A stretch of DNA of 64,000 nucleotides from Apibacter raozihei (lineage in GTDB: Bacteria > Bacteroidota > Bacteroidia > Flavobacteriales > Weeksellaceae), in assembly GCF_004014855.1 (NCBI RefSeq), contig NZ_CP034930.1:2523716-2587715 (forward strand). Reading direction: 5' to 3'. Under the pieces are notes generated by a model that was not told the origin of the DNA, did not search any database, and worked only from the letters and a program-made list of their open reading frames with translations. Below are positions 54,520-64,000 of the stretch, piece after piece. Numbering within the stretch: the stretch's first letter is position 1; the number at the start of each line of letters is the position of its first letter. Position numbers and translations under genes: made by a program.

Positions 54520-56370
54520 ATGAGTTCACTTAAAAAAATTCTTAAACAATTTGCTTATCCCTACAAGAAATACTTTTTCTCAGGGGTTTTTTTTAATATT
54601 TTATATTCTTTATTTTCTGTAGTTTCCGTTCTTTCCATTATGCCTATTTTAGACATGCTTTTGGGAGGAAGTGTAAGACAACAAGAAACACTTGCCCATG
54701 TGCAGGAACAAATAACAGACGGTTGGTCGGGTTGGTTTACACGGCTTAAATATGAATTTTATTTATATCTTCAAAATAATATAGAACAGGTAGGAGCTAA
54801 AACGTTTCTGACCTATTTGTGTATAGCGGTGGTTTGTTTATTTTTATTACGTAATGTTTTCAGATACATTGCACAGTATTTTATAGTTCTATTACGTAGC
54901 GGAGTTTCAAAAGATCTCCGTCTGGCTATGTTTGATAAAATTCTGGCTTTACCGGTTTCTTTTTTTACGGAGAGAAAAAAAGGAGATATTATGATTAGAC
55001 TTTCCGGAGACGTAGGAGAGGTAGAAGGAAATATTTTAAATGCTGTTTTGGAATTATTCAGAACTCCATTTTCTATTCTTATTACTTTAGCCTCTTTGCT
55101 TATAATAAGTCCATCGTTGACTGTCATAGCTTTGGTAGTTTTACCATTTATGGCATGGATTATTTCATCTATAGGTAAAAGCTTAAAAAAAGATGCTCGT
55201 AGAGGACTTAATGAATCAGGAAATGTTTTATCTATCATTGATGAAACATTAAACGGAGGAAAGGTAATTAAGATATTTAATGCTGAAGAAACCATGAGAC
55301 AGCGGTTTATGAATAGCGTGCTGTACTTGCGAAAACTATCTATAAATATGATGAAAAAGTATGAACTGGCATCACCTTCATCAGAATTTTTAGGTTCGGT
55401 AGCAATGATTGTTATTACGTGGTATGGAGGTACACTGATTCTTGAAGGAAAAGGAATGGATTTATCTTCTTTTCTTGTTTATACAGGTTTGTTTTTTCAA
55501 TTACTGGAACCGGCAAAAACCCTTTCTACTTCTTTAACTAATTTGCATAAAGGTAGTGCATCTACTGACAGACTGATTGAAACTCTTGAAACAAGTGTTC
55601 AAATATATGAACCTGAAAATCCGGTAGAATTAACAGAAATCAAACAGGGTATTACTTTCCAAAATGTTGAATTTCAATATGAAGAAAAACAACCGGTTTT
55701 ACAAGATGTTACAATTAATATACCTATCGGAAAAACCGTTGCCATTGTAGGACAGAGTGGGGGAGGAAAAACTACTTTAGCTAATTTATTGGCTCGTTTT
55801 TACGATGTTTCTGGAGGTAAAATATTGGTTGATGGACATGATTTAAGAGATTTGAACCTTAAAAGTTATCGAAAGCTTTTAGGTATGGTTACTCAGGAAT
55901 CTATTTTATTTCATGATACGATAGCTAATAACATAAAATTAAGTAATCCTAATGCATCTATGGATGATGTTATAAATGCTGCAAGAGTGGCTAATGCATT
56001 AGAATTTATTGAAAGACAGCCTGAAGGGTTTGACACTTCCATTGGAGAAGGTGGAGCTAAATTATCTGGAGGACAAAAACAAAGGATAGCCATAGCAAGA
56101 GCCATTCTGAAAAATCCTCCGGTAATGATATTGGATGAAGCAACTTCTGCTTTAGACACTCAGAGTGAACGTTTAGTACAAGAAGCTTTAGACAATCTTA
56201 TGACAAACCGTACATCATTAGTAATAGCTCACCGTTTATCAACAATTATTAATGCTGACCTAATCGTTGTAATGGAAAGAGGAAAAGTTATAGAACAAGG
56301 AACACATCAGGAATTGCTAGAGAAAAACGGCACCTATAAAAACCTGATTGATATGCAAAAATTTGCTTAA
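54520..56370 (+). CDS. ABC exporter, MsbA-like permease-ATPase fusion
   Basis: A 616-residue half-transporter: about six membrane helices in residues 15-330, then the ATPase domain with Walker A GQSGGGKTT at 411-419, the signature LSGGQKQR, Walker B VMILDEATSALD and the switch His in IAHRLST. The composition is that of lipid A or glycolipid flippases (MsbA) but also of multidrug exporters. Next to an Omp85-like gene it may move an envelope lipid, which is inference. A very strong terminator follows. Confidence 0.93.
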   Translation: MSSLKKILKQFAYPYKKYFFSGVFFNILYSLFSVVSVLSIMPILDMLLGGSVRQQETLAHVQEQITDGWSGWFTRLKYEFYLYLQNNIEQVGAKTFLTYLCIAVVCLFLLRNVFRYIAQYFIVLLRSGVSKDLRLAMFDKILALPVSFFTERKKGDIMIRLSGDVGEVEGNILNAVLELFRTPFSILITLASLLIISPSLTVIALVVLPFMAWIISSIGKSLKKDARRGLNESGNVLSIIDETLNGGKVIKIFNAEETMRQRFMNSVLYLRKLSINMMKKYELASPSSEFLGSVAMIVITWYGGTLILEGKGMDLSSFLVYTGLFFQLLEPAKTLSTSLTNLHKGSASTDRLIETLETSVQIYEPENPVELTEIKQGITFQNVEFQYEEKQPVLQDVTINIPIGKTVAIVGQSGGGKTTLANLLARFYDVSGGKILVDGHDLRDLNLKSYRKLLGMVTQESILFHDTIANNIKLSNPNASMDDVINAARVANALEFIERQPEGFDTSIGEGGAKLSGGQKQRIAIARAILKNPPVMILDEATSALDTQSERLVQEALDNLMTNRTSLVIAHRLSTIINADLIVVMERGKVIEQGTHQELLEKNGTYKNLIDMQKFA

Positions 56371-56381
56371 GAAAAAATATA

Positions 56382-56421
56382 CCAATAAAAAATCCGGATA
56401 TTCATCCGGATTTTTTATTGG
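56382..56421. terminator. Bidirectional terminator
   Basis: A perfect 18-bp stem (56382-56399 with 56404-56421), loop ATTC, A/T runs on both arms and core ATCCGGAT. It serves the ABC exporter gene (+) and the Spy-like gene (-). Confidence 0.93.
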
Positions 56422-56434
56422 GTAATAAATTAGA

Positions 56435-56824
56435 CTATTTTCTTTTAGAGCTACCTTTTCTGCTGTCGCTATGATGCATCTTTTTACCATGATATTTATC
56501 CTTCATGTCTTTTAATTTAAGTTTTTGTTCTTCGGTAAAAATTTTATCAATTTCAGCTTTTTTATCCTCTCTCAGCTTTTTTCTTTTTTCATGAATAGCT
56601 TCTGCCTGTGCATGGAGAGATTCTTCCTGAGACTTATATTTATCGTCAATTGCATTGATTTGTTTAATCTGATTTTCTGACAAATTAAGTTCTTTTGCCA
56701 TTTTATCTTTAAGATCTTTAGCTCTTTCTTCTCTTTTGATAGGATCTTCTACATTTTTACTTGTTTGAGAAAATGCTACACCGGAAGCTAAAACAAAAGC
56801 GCTTACTATTAATACCTTTTTCAT
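56435..56824 (-). CDS. Small secreted helical protein, Spy/CpxP-like
   Basis: A 129-residue protein from the ATG at 56824, with signal peptide MKKVLIVSAFVLASGVAFS and a mature part that is almost entirely charged helix (KDKMAKELNLSENQIKQINA, then KLREDKKAEIDKIFTEEQK). The LSxxQxxxI and LTxEQ-type pattern resembles Spy/CpxP periplasmic chaperones. The tail is basic and His/Ser-rich (YHGKKMHHSDSRKGSSKRK). Two upstream starts (GTG at 56848, ATG at 56842) would disrupt the signal. An inverted repeat lies at 56843-56862, right before the chosen start region. Confidence 0.8.
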   Translation of the reverse strand: MKKVLIVSAFVLASGVAFSQTSKNVEDPIKREERAKDLKDKMAKELNLSENQIKQINAIDDKYKSQEESLHAQAEAIHEKRKKLREDKKAEIDKIFTEEQKLKLKDMKDKYHGKKMHHSDSRKGSSKRK

Positions 56825-56842
56825 AACTTTATTATTTTTCAT

Positions 56843-56862
56843 TTGCACTATTGACAGTGCAA
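56843..56862. promoter_or_regulatory. Inverted repeat upstream of the Spy-like gene
   Basis: TTGCACT-ATTGAC-AGTGCAA is a perfect 7-bp inverted repeat with a six-base spacer, 18 bp before the ATG. It could be a repressor operator or a leader hairpin covering the initiation region. Confidence 0.45.
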
Positions 56863-56909
56863 CTAAGAAAAGGTTTAATATTTTAACTAAATTTAACTAA
56901 ATTCTAAAA

Positions 56910-57356
56910 TTAAAGCAATAAACCTAATTTTTCACAAAGGTTTTCAAGGAAAGTTCTATCATCTAAAGTAAATGGATTTATTTTGTGACTGTCGATATCT
57001 ATTTGACCAATATTATTACCATTTTTGAAAATAGGTACTACAATTTCAGATTTAGTATCAATACTACAGGATAAATAATTGTCCTGTTCATTCACATCCT
57101 GAACCATAAAGGTTTCATTTGATACTGCTACCTGTCCACAAATACCTTTTCCGAAGGGAATAATGATATGATCTGTAGCAGCTCCGACATAAGGTCCCAG
57201 TTTCAACTCGTCTTTATCACCATTTTTAAAATAAAAACCTACCCAGTTATAATAATCAATTTCATCATATAAAAGCTGACAAATCTTTTGAAGTTTATCA
57301 ATTGTATCTATAGATGACTCTAAAATAATATCTGTTCTCTTTTCTAATGTTTTCAT
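56910..57356 (-). CDS. GAF-domain protein, free methionine-(R)-sulfoxide reductase-like
   Basis: A 148-residue single GAF domain with the fRMsr landmarks WVGFYF, LGPYVGA, IPFGKGICGQVAV and LSCSIDTKSEIVVP. Two of the three Cys of the family are kept (in GICGQ and LSCSID). The third, normally in the segment before IPFG, is replaced (AATDHI), so recycling may differ. Enzymes of this type reduce free methionine sulfoxide using thioredoxin, and trxB is in this window. Its start overlaps the stop of the upstream sodium symporter gene by 4 bp, indicating translational coupling. Confidence 0.85.
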   Translation of the reverse strand: MKTLEKRTDIILESSIDTIDKLQKICQLLYDEIDYYNWVGFYFKNGDKDELKLGPYVGAATDHIIIPFGKGICGQVAVSNETFMVQDVNEQDNYLSCSIDTKSEIVVPIFKNGNNIGQIDIDSHKINPFTLDDRTFLENLCEKLGLLL

Positions 57357-58906
57357 ATCTTTATTTTGTTTTTGTTCTGTGATATAAGTAATAAACCAAG
57401 GAAAGTTAATCCACTATTAAGGATTATTAATTCTAATCCGATTCCATATCCTAGTTTAGAAATAAGCATTCTGCTTAAATAGCTGATAATAGGAGCAATT
57501 AAACAAACGGTAAATATCATTCCGTTTTTTGGAAGGGATTTTTTTGTAAAAATTCCAAAGGCAAAAAGACCTAATAAAGGACCGTAGGTAAAACCTGCTA
57601 AATCCATAATAATGTAAACTATAGATTCATTATTAATTTTCTTAAACACCAATATTAATAAAAGAAAAATAAAAGTAAAAATCAAATGAATTCTGATTCT
57701 TATCATTTTCTTTTTCTTTTCTGTAAGGTTTTGTTTTTTTGGTAATCCTAGAATATCGACACAAAAAGAAGATGTCAGAGAAGTTAATGCTCCGTCAGCA
57801 GATGGAAAAAGAGCAGAAACCAAACCTATAATAAAAATTATAGATAACAATTGAGGGAAATATCCTCCTAAAGATAAGGTAGGAAATAAATTATCTCCCA
57901 TAATATTTTTTATCGCACCTGATGAATCGCTAAATCCAAATATATTTTTTATAACGTCACCATTACTGTAAACCTCATATTCAGCCCCATGATTCATAGC
58001 ATATAAATACAGAAGCCCTCCCATAAATAAAAATAAGAAATTAACAAGTAATAGTACAGTAGCAAAAGTGAGCATGTTTTTTTTACTGTCCCTAAGATTT
58101 TTTACAGATATGTTTTTCTGCATCATTTCCTGATCTAATCCTGTCATAGCTATAGTGATGAACATTCCTCCCAAAATATGTTTTAAAAAAAATGACCCCG
58201 AATGATAATCAAAATTAAATGTGTGTAAATAGCCTTCAGCATTTAACGAATCAATTGCCTGAATAAAATCTAAATTCAGGCTTTTCAATACAAACAGTAT
58301 GCAGGCAATAAGACTTATAAGCATAAAAGAAGTCTGAAGTGTATCGGTAAAGACAATTGTTTTAACTCCTCCCTCAAAAGTATATAATAGAATCATTAAC
58401 AGAATTAATACCGTAGTAGCCCAGAACGGAACTCCCAAACTTTTTAAAAGAAAAATGTCAAGAACATTTATCACGAGATATAATCTTGCAGTTGCACCTA
58501 TGGCTCTGGAAATAATAAAAAATGCAGAACCGGTTTTATGTGCTTCCGTATTAAACCTTTTACTTAAATATGTATATATAGAAGTTAGGTTCATTTTATA
58601 ATACAAAGGCAGAAGAATCATGGCTACGATTACGTATCCGATAAAATTCCCTAAAATCAACTGAAAGTATTCAAAACCTCCGAAAGCATAGCTGGTACTT
58701 ACTTTGCCCACAGTTCCGGGAACGGAAATAAAAGTCACACCGCTTAAACTTGTGCCTATCATACCAAAAGCCACTAACCACCAACTACTTTTTCGGTTTC
58801 CTATAAAAAATGATTGATTGTCGGAATTTCTGGAAGTATAGTAAGCTACCCCTAATAAAACAATAAAATAGGCAAAAATGATAATTAATAATAGGGTTAT
58901 ATTCAT
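57353..58906 (-). CDS. Sodium:solute symporter (SSS family)
   Basis: A 517-residue membrane protein with about 13 hydrophobic helices. The segments SFFIGNRKSSWWLVAFGMIGTSLSGVTF and SALFPSADGALTSLTSSF correspond to the sodium-binding helices 1 and 8 of the SSS family. I chose the ATG at 58906; the TTG at 58954 would add residues upstream of a perfect -7 box at 58927. Substrate unknown. The fRMsr-like gene overlaps its stop, so the transported solute may be linked to that enzyme. Confidence 0.9.
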   Translation of the reverse strand: MNITLLLIIIFAYFIVLLGVAYYTSRNSDNQSFFIGNRKSSWWLVAFGMIGTSLSGVTFISVPGTVGKVSTSYAFGGFEYFQLILGNFIGYVIVAMILLPLYYKMNLTSIYTYLSKRFNTEAHKTGSAFFIISRAIGATARLYLVINVLDIFLLKSLGVPFWATTVLILLMILLYTFEGGVKTIVFTDTLQTSFMLISLIACILFVLKSLNLDFIQAIDSLNAEGYLHTFNFDYHSGSFFLKHILGGMFITIAMTGLDQEMMQKNISVKNLRDSKKNMLTFATVLLLVNFLFLFMGGLLYLYAMNHGAEYEVYSNGDVIKNIFGFSDSSGAIKNIMGDNLFPTLSLGGYFPQLLSIIFIIGLVSALFPSADGALTSLTSSFCVDILGLPKKQNLTEKKKKMIRIRIHLIFTFIFLLLILVFKKINNESIVYIIMDLAGFTYGPLLGLFAFGIFTKKSLPKNGMIFTVCLIAPIISYLSRMLISKLGYGIGLELIILNSGLTFLGLLLISQNKNKIKI

Positions 58907-58926
58907 AATTAAATTCGAATTTGCCT

Positions 58927-58934
58927 CAAATTTA
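58927..58934 (-). promoter_or_regulatory. -7 box of the symporter gene
   Basis: The minus strand reads TAAATTTG, 20 bp upstream of the chosen ATG. Confidence 0.6.
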
Positions 58935-59148
58935 AAAATATAATCGGGAAGCAATAATATAAAATGATGGTTTTATTATTTTTATGAATCAATTATAAAC
59001 AAGTCATCTATGTAAGATTCCTATATATTAGAAATATAAGCTGCATTCATTTACCCTAAAGGATTGTTAATACTGTTAATGTTAATAATTTTTTTCCTAA
59101 AATACCGTTTTTAAATTGTATTTTTACACCTTGAAATTTTATAGACCG

Positions 59149-59925
59149 ATGGGAAAAATTATTGCAATTGCGAATCAAAAAGGAGGTGTTGGTAAAACAA
59201 CCACTGCAGTTAATCTGGCGGCAGCAATTGGTGTACTGGAAAAGAAAGTTCTGCTTATTGATGCAGATCCTCAGGCCAATGCCAGTTCAGGTTTAGGAGT
59301 TAACGTTGAAGAAGTTGAAATAGGCACTTACGAAGTTCTTGAGCATAGTGCTTTAGCTAAAGATACAATTCAGCCAACCACTTCTCCCAATGTTGTATTG
59401 ATACCTGCACATATTGATTTGGTTGCTGCTGAAATCGAGCTGGTAGATAAAGATAACAGAGAATATATGTTAAAAGAAGCATTAAAAGATCTGAAATCGG
59501 ACTATGATTTTATTATTATAGATTGTGCTCCGTCTTTAGGTTTAATAACTCTTAATGCACTTACAGCCGCTGATTCTGTGATTATACCCATTCAATGTGA
59601 ATATTTTGCCTTGGAAGGACTTGGTAAATTATTGAATACAATTAACAGTGTTCAGAAATTACATAATCCTGAGTTAACAATTGAAGGATTATTATTAACC
59701 ATGTATGATCCAAGATTAAGATTATCAAATCAAGTGGTTGAAGAAGTAAAAACACATTTTCCCGAAATGGTTTTTGACACTTTAATTCAAAGAAATGTAA
59801 GATTAAGTGAAGCTCCTAGTTTTGGAGAATCAATACTAAAATATGATGCTGAGAGCAAAGGAGCGATAAACTATATATTATTGGCAGAAGAAGTTTTAAA
59901 CAAGAATAAAGTAGAAGTAAAGTAA
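59149..59925 (+). CDS. parA: Chromosome-partitioning ATPase ParA/Soj
   Basis: A 258-residue Walker-type ATPase that binds DNA non-specifically and, with ParB, segregates the chromosome origin. The deviant Walker A KGGVGKTTT follows IIAIANQ at the very N-terminus, LLIDADPQANASSGLG is the A' motif and DFIIIDCAPSLG the Walker B. I chose the ATG at 59149, giving the normal MGKIIAIAN start; the frame reaches back to a TTG at 59116. parB begins 4 bp after the stop. Confidence 0.96.
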   Translation: MGKIIAIANQKGGVGKTTTAVNLAAAIGVLEKKVLLIDADPQANASSGLGVNVEEVEIGTYEVLEHSALAKDTIQPTTSPNVVLIPAHIDLVAAEIELVDKDNREYMLKEALKDLKSDYDFIIIDCAPSLGLITLNALTAADSVIIPIQCEYFALEGLGKLLNTINSVQKLHNPELTIEGLLLTMYDPRLRLSNQVVEEVKTHFPEMVFDTLIQRNVRLSEAPSFGESILKYDAESKGAINYILLAEEVLNKNKVEVK

Positions 59926-59929
59926 CAGC

Positions 59930-61425
<1,496 letters not shown>

Positions 61426-61438
61426 AAACAATTATTTT

Positions 61439-62143
61439 ATGAAAATAGCATTAGTAGGTTACGGAAAAATGGGAAAAGCTATAGATGAGATAGCTACCTC
61501 CCAAGGACATCATATAGTTGCAAAGTTAGAAGAAAAACCAACTAAGGATAATTTAAACGGAGCAGAAGTAGCTATAGAATTTTCAACACCAGCCACGGCT
61601 TTTGATAACGTAATGGCTTGTCTGGAAATTGGAATTCCTGTTGTATGCGGAACTACAGCCTGGCTGGATCAACTAGCTAAAGCTGAAGAATTTTGTAAAA
61701 AACAAAATGGAGCATTTATATATGCTTCTAATTACAGTTTAGGTGTTAATTTATTTTTTGAAATAAATAAAAAAGTAGCTGAAATTATGCAAAAACATCA
61801 GGAATATTCCGTTCATTTAGAAGAAATACATCATACTCAAAAAAAGGATGCACCCAGTGGAACGGCTATCACTGTTGCAGAAGAAATTATTCCCGTTTAT
61901 GGTTTTGATGGATGGAATTTATCCTATAAAACTGAAAATAATAAATTAGGAATTGAAGCTAAAAGATTGCAGGATGTGCCGGGAACTCATACAGTTACTT
62001 ATAGTTCTGAAGTCGATGAAATTGAAATTAAACATGTGGCACATTCAAGAAAAGGTTTTGCTTCAGGAGCTATTTTAGCTGCACAGTGGCTTATCGGAAA
62101 AAATGGTATTTTTACCATGAAAGACGTATTAGGATTTAAATAA
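61439..62143 (+). CDS. dapB: 4-hydroxy-tetrahydrodipicolinate reductase
   Basis: A 234-residue NAD(P)H enzyme of the lysine/diaminopimelate pathway. The N-terminal ALVGYGKMGKAI is the dinucleotide loop, and EIHHTQKKDAPSGTAI carries the catalytic His pair, Lys and the substrate loop. It is at the short end of the family, usual for Bacteroidota. It follows the DUF5683 gene by 13 bp and precedes lepB. Confidence 0.95.
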   Translation: MKIALVGYGKMGKAIDEIATSQGHHIVAKLEEKPTKDNLNGAEVAIEFSTPATAFDNVMACLEIGIPVVCGTTAWLDQLAKAEEFCKKQNGAFIYASNYSLGVNLFFEINKKVAEIMQKHQEYSVHLEEIHHTQKKDAPSGTAITVAEEIIPVYGFDGWNLSYKTENNKLGIEAKRLQDVPGTHTVTYSSEVDEIEIKHVAHSRKGFASGAILAAQWLIGKNGIFTMKDVLGFK

Positions 62144-62187
62144 TCCAAACATAAACAACCAATAATTAAACCTTAAAAGGATATTAC

Positions 62188-63804
62188 ATGCATTTATTAC
62201 AATATTATTTATTATTCGCTGTAGTTTCAAACCTGTTATATTTTGCAACTACGTGGAAATTATTTCAAAAAGCAGGAAAAAAGGCCTGGCAATCACTAAT
62301 CCCATTTTATAATATCGTAATAACTCTACAGATTATACACCGTCCCTGGTGGTGGATATTTATAGTTTTTATACCTATCGTGGGACCTATCATGTGTGCG
62401 GTTATATTGGTTGATTTTATCAGACACTTTAATAGAAGAACCAATACAGATGCACTTTTAGTACTATTGCTTTCAGTAATATTTTTAGGTTATATAAACT
62501 ATTCCCCTCAAACTAAATATACAGGAAAAGAAGAAAGGAAAGAAACATTCATTTCAGCGGTTTTATTTGCTGTCGTTTTTGCAACAATAATTCATGCATT
62601 TATTATTCAGCCGTTTACTATACCAACAGCTTCTATGGAAAGAACTCTTTTGGTAGGTGACTTTTTATTTGTAAGTAAAATGAATTACGGAATAAGAATT
62701 CCTATGACTCCGGTTGCACTTCCGTTTCTTCAAAACAAAATTCCTATAGGTGATAGTCAGCAGCCACAAAAGCAAACAAATTCTTATGTAGATCAAATCA
62801 GACTACCTTATATGAGATTACCTGGGTGGACTCATGTAAAAAGAGGAGATATCGTGGTATTTAATTACCCTACAGATTCGTTACATACAGCTATTGATCG
62901 TAAAGACCCTTACGTAAAAAGATGTGTGGGATTGCCGGGGGATATAATAAAGTTGGAAGATGGTAATTTATTTGTAAATGGTAAACCTGAAGTTATAAAG
63001 AAAGATGAAGAACAACAAAGAAATTATTTTGTTTATACAACAGAAGCAGGAATAAGCTCTAAAAAAATAGAAGAGATGTTTGGTTATGCTACCTATCAGG
63101 AAGGTCAGGATGAATTTGGAAAAAGAATCTATTTTTTCAGAGGTCTAACTAAAGAAAATGCAGCAAAATTAAAAGAACTTAACACTGTTGATTCTCTAGT
63201 TTTAGCCTTTCAGAAAAAAGGAGAGCCCGGACTTGTATATAAAGATGCTGCAAAAACTAAAATCGATACAACTAATTCTGTATTTCCACTTAACAGCGGT
63301 TGGAATGGCTCTCAATATGGTCCTTTAGCAATTCCTTCGAAAGGAGAAACAATTACGCTTACAAAAGAAAATATAGATCAATACAGAAGAATTATTAAAA
63401 ATTACGAGCATAATGAATTGAAGGAAGAAGGAGGTAAATTTTATATTAATGGAAAAGAAACAAATCAATATACTTTTCTTCAGAACTATTATTGGATGAT
63501 GGGAGATAATAGAGATAACTCCTTAGATAGTAGATATTTCGGTTATGTTCCGGAAGATCATATTATAGGAACTCCAATATTTACATGGTTGAGTGTACAA
63601 GGTTTATTTGAAAATGATCCTTTTGGACATCCGGCTAAGAAAAAAATACGATGGGATAGAATGTTTAAAATTCCTAATACTGATACTCCTTTAAATGAAA
63701 AAACCAATTATCTTCCTTATTTCCTTATCCTTTTAGGTATCTATTTTACATATGATTATTATAAAGGAAAAAAGAAAAAGAAAGATCAAAAAAAGAAAAA
63801 CTAA
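62188..63804 (+). CDS. lepB: Signal peptidase I
   Basis: A 538-residue S26 peptidase cutting signal peptides on the outer face of the inner membrane. The N-terminus has three to four hydrophobic segments before residue 105 (a DUF5684-like membrane part, WWWIFIVFIPIVGPI). The catalytic dyad is Ser149 in PTASMERTLLVGDFLF and Lys244 in YVKRCVGLPGD. The C-terminal box is MGDNRDNSLDSRYFG. A 200-residue insertion between dyad and C-box makes the protein long, as in other Flavobacteriia. It ends in a basic tail (KGKKKKKDQKKKN). Confidence 0.95.
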   Translation: MHLLQYYLLFAVVSNLLYFATTWKLFQKAGKKAWQSLIPFYNIVITLQIIHRPWWWIFIVFIPIVGPIMCAVILVDFIRHFNRRTNTDALLVLLLSVIFLGYINYSPQTKYTGKEERKETFISAVLFAVVFATIIHAFIIQPFTIPTASMERTLLVGDFLFVSKMNYGIRIPMTPVALPFLQNKIPIGDSQQPQKQTNSYVDQIRLPYMRLPGWTHVKRGDIVVFNYPTDSLHTAIDRKDPYVKRCVGLPGDIIKLEDGNLFVNGKPEVIKKDEEQQRNYFVYTTEAGISSKKIEEMFGYATYQEGQDEFGKRIYFFRGLTKENAAKLKELNTVDSLVLAFQKKGEPGLVYKDAAKTKIDTTNSVFPLNSGWNGSQYGPLAIPSKGETITLTKENIDQYRRIIKNYEHNELKEEGGKFYINGKETNQYTFLQNYYWMMGDNRDNSLDSRYFGYVPEDHIIGTPIFTWLSVQGLFENDPFGHPAKKKIRWDRMFKIPNTDTPLNEKTNYLPYFLILLGIYFTYDYYKGKKKKKDQKKKN

Positions 63805-63822
63805 AATCTAAAAATTAAAAAT

Positions 63823-64000
63823 ATGAGAAGATTAATTGTATCTGCAATGTTGCTTTTCACTTATTCAGGAATTTTTGCACAGGATGATTTAATTAATAGA
63901 ATTAAAGATAATAAATCGGAACAAACTAATTTTCAGTTTACCATAATAAAACAGCTTGATAACACATCAGTTAAAAATCAAGGTTCATCAGGAACCTGTT
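63823..64000 (+). CDS. N-terminal part of a secreted C1-family (papain-like) peptidase, cut by the window edge
   Basis: The ATG at 63823 starts MRRLIVSAMLLFTYSGIFAQ, a signal peptide with cleavage before QDDLI. The visible 59 residues end in TSVKNQGSSGTC, the sequence that in papain-like and bleomycin-hydrolase-like peptidases (C1) contains the oxyanion Gln and the active-site Cys. The frame is open to the window end. It starts 18 bp after lepB, so it may share that transcript. Confidence 0.8.
   Translation, partial: MRRLIVSAMLLFTYSGIFAQDDLINRIKDNKSEQTNFQFTIIKQLDNTSVKNQGSSGTC

Noticed and set aside
54813-55295. A 160-residue minus-strand frame
   Set aside because: It is the antisense shadow of the ABC exporter coding sequence, with no signal, motif or promoter.
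59101-59148. TTG at 59116 as the parA start
   Set aside because: The ParA family begins a few residues before the Walker A motif, which fits the ATG at 59149; the upstream residues are not conserved-looking and overlap a near-consensus -7 box.

Overview
The window looks like chromosome of a low-GC member of the Bacteroidota, class Flavobacteriia, most likely the Weeksellaceae side of that class (an Apibacter, Elizabethkingia or Chryseobacterium relative; this placement is inferred from gene content, not searched). Four observations support it. Genes carry type IX secretion system (T9SS) sorting domains, two of type B and one of type A. Many promoters carry the Bacteroidota -7 box TAnnTTTG. 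The gene order parA-parB-DUF5683-dapB-lepB is typical of the class. There is also a PafA-type alkaline phosphatase. Most of the window is ordinary housekeeping sequence, with a few accessory patches.

Layout. 1-3390 is an accessory patch: the 3' end of a large unrecognised gene, a small lipoprotein gene 13 bp behind it, and a free-standing HNH/NUMOD homing-endonuclease-like gene. It abuts the 3' end of a tRNA-Asn gene (3398-3471, minus). 3527-10669 holds rseP, a universal stress protein, hpt-adk, obgE, an HtrA protease and pdxY. 10743-21481 is dominated by two giant paralogous T9SS cargo proteins (1455 and 1686 residues) built of tandem roughly 90-residue modules, with a tiny HMA metal-binding protein between them. 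The gap 21482-21922 contains a long rod-shaped RNA hairpin with a terminator-like U tract, the best candidate non-coding RNA of the window.

21923-36789 carries a DegT aminotransferase, ahcY, ackA, a pepP/JmjC-like pair, a GlcNAc-kinase-like ATPase, a GyrI-like protein, a UMF1 transporter, pepD, a DUF4846 lipoprotein, purA and a secreted unknown. 37286-47214 carries an SDR epimerase, a KBL-family PLP protein whose Schiff-base lysine is replaced by Asn, a secreted HAD phosphatase, a putative lipoprotein, trxB-recR-glycosyltransferase, an MFS transporter and an amino-acid permease. 47283-48658 is a T9SS cargo gene split by a one-base frameshift in an A9 tract. 48690-51627 is a SUI1-udp-pafA operon. 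51774-56370 has an alpha/beta hydrolase, an Omp85-like outer-membrane protein and an MsbA-like ABC exporter. 56435-58906 has a Spy-like protein and a coupled symporter/fRMsr pair. 59149-63804 is the parA-parB-DUF5683-dapB-lepB run, and the window ends inside a C1-family peptidase gene.

Shared themes are envelope and secretion (rseP, htrA, lepB, Omp85-like, ABC exporter, three T9SS cargos), nucleotide salvage and synthesis (hpt, adk, udp, purA), peptide breakdown (pepP, pepD, C1 peptidase) and chromosome segregation (parAB). Intrinsic terminators and TAnnTTTG boxes separate the transcription units clearly. In several places a -7 box overlaps the 5'-most possible start codon, which argues for the downstream start.
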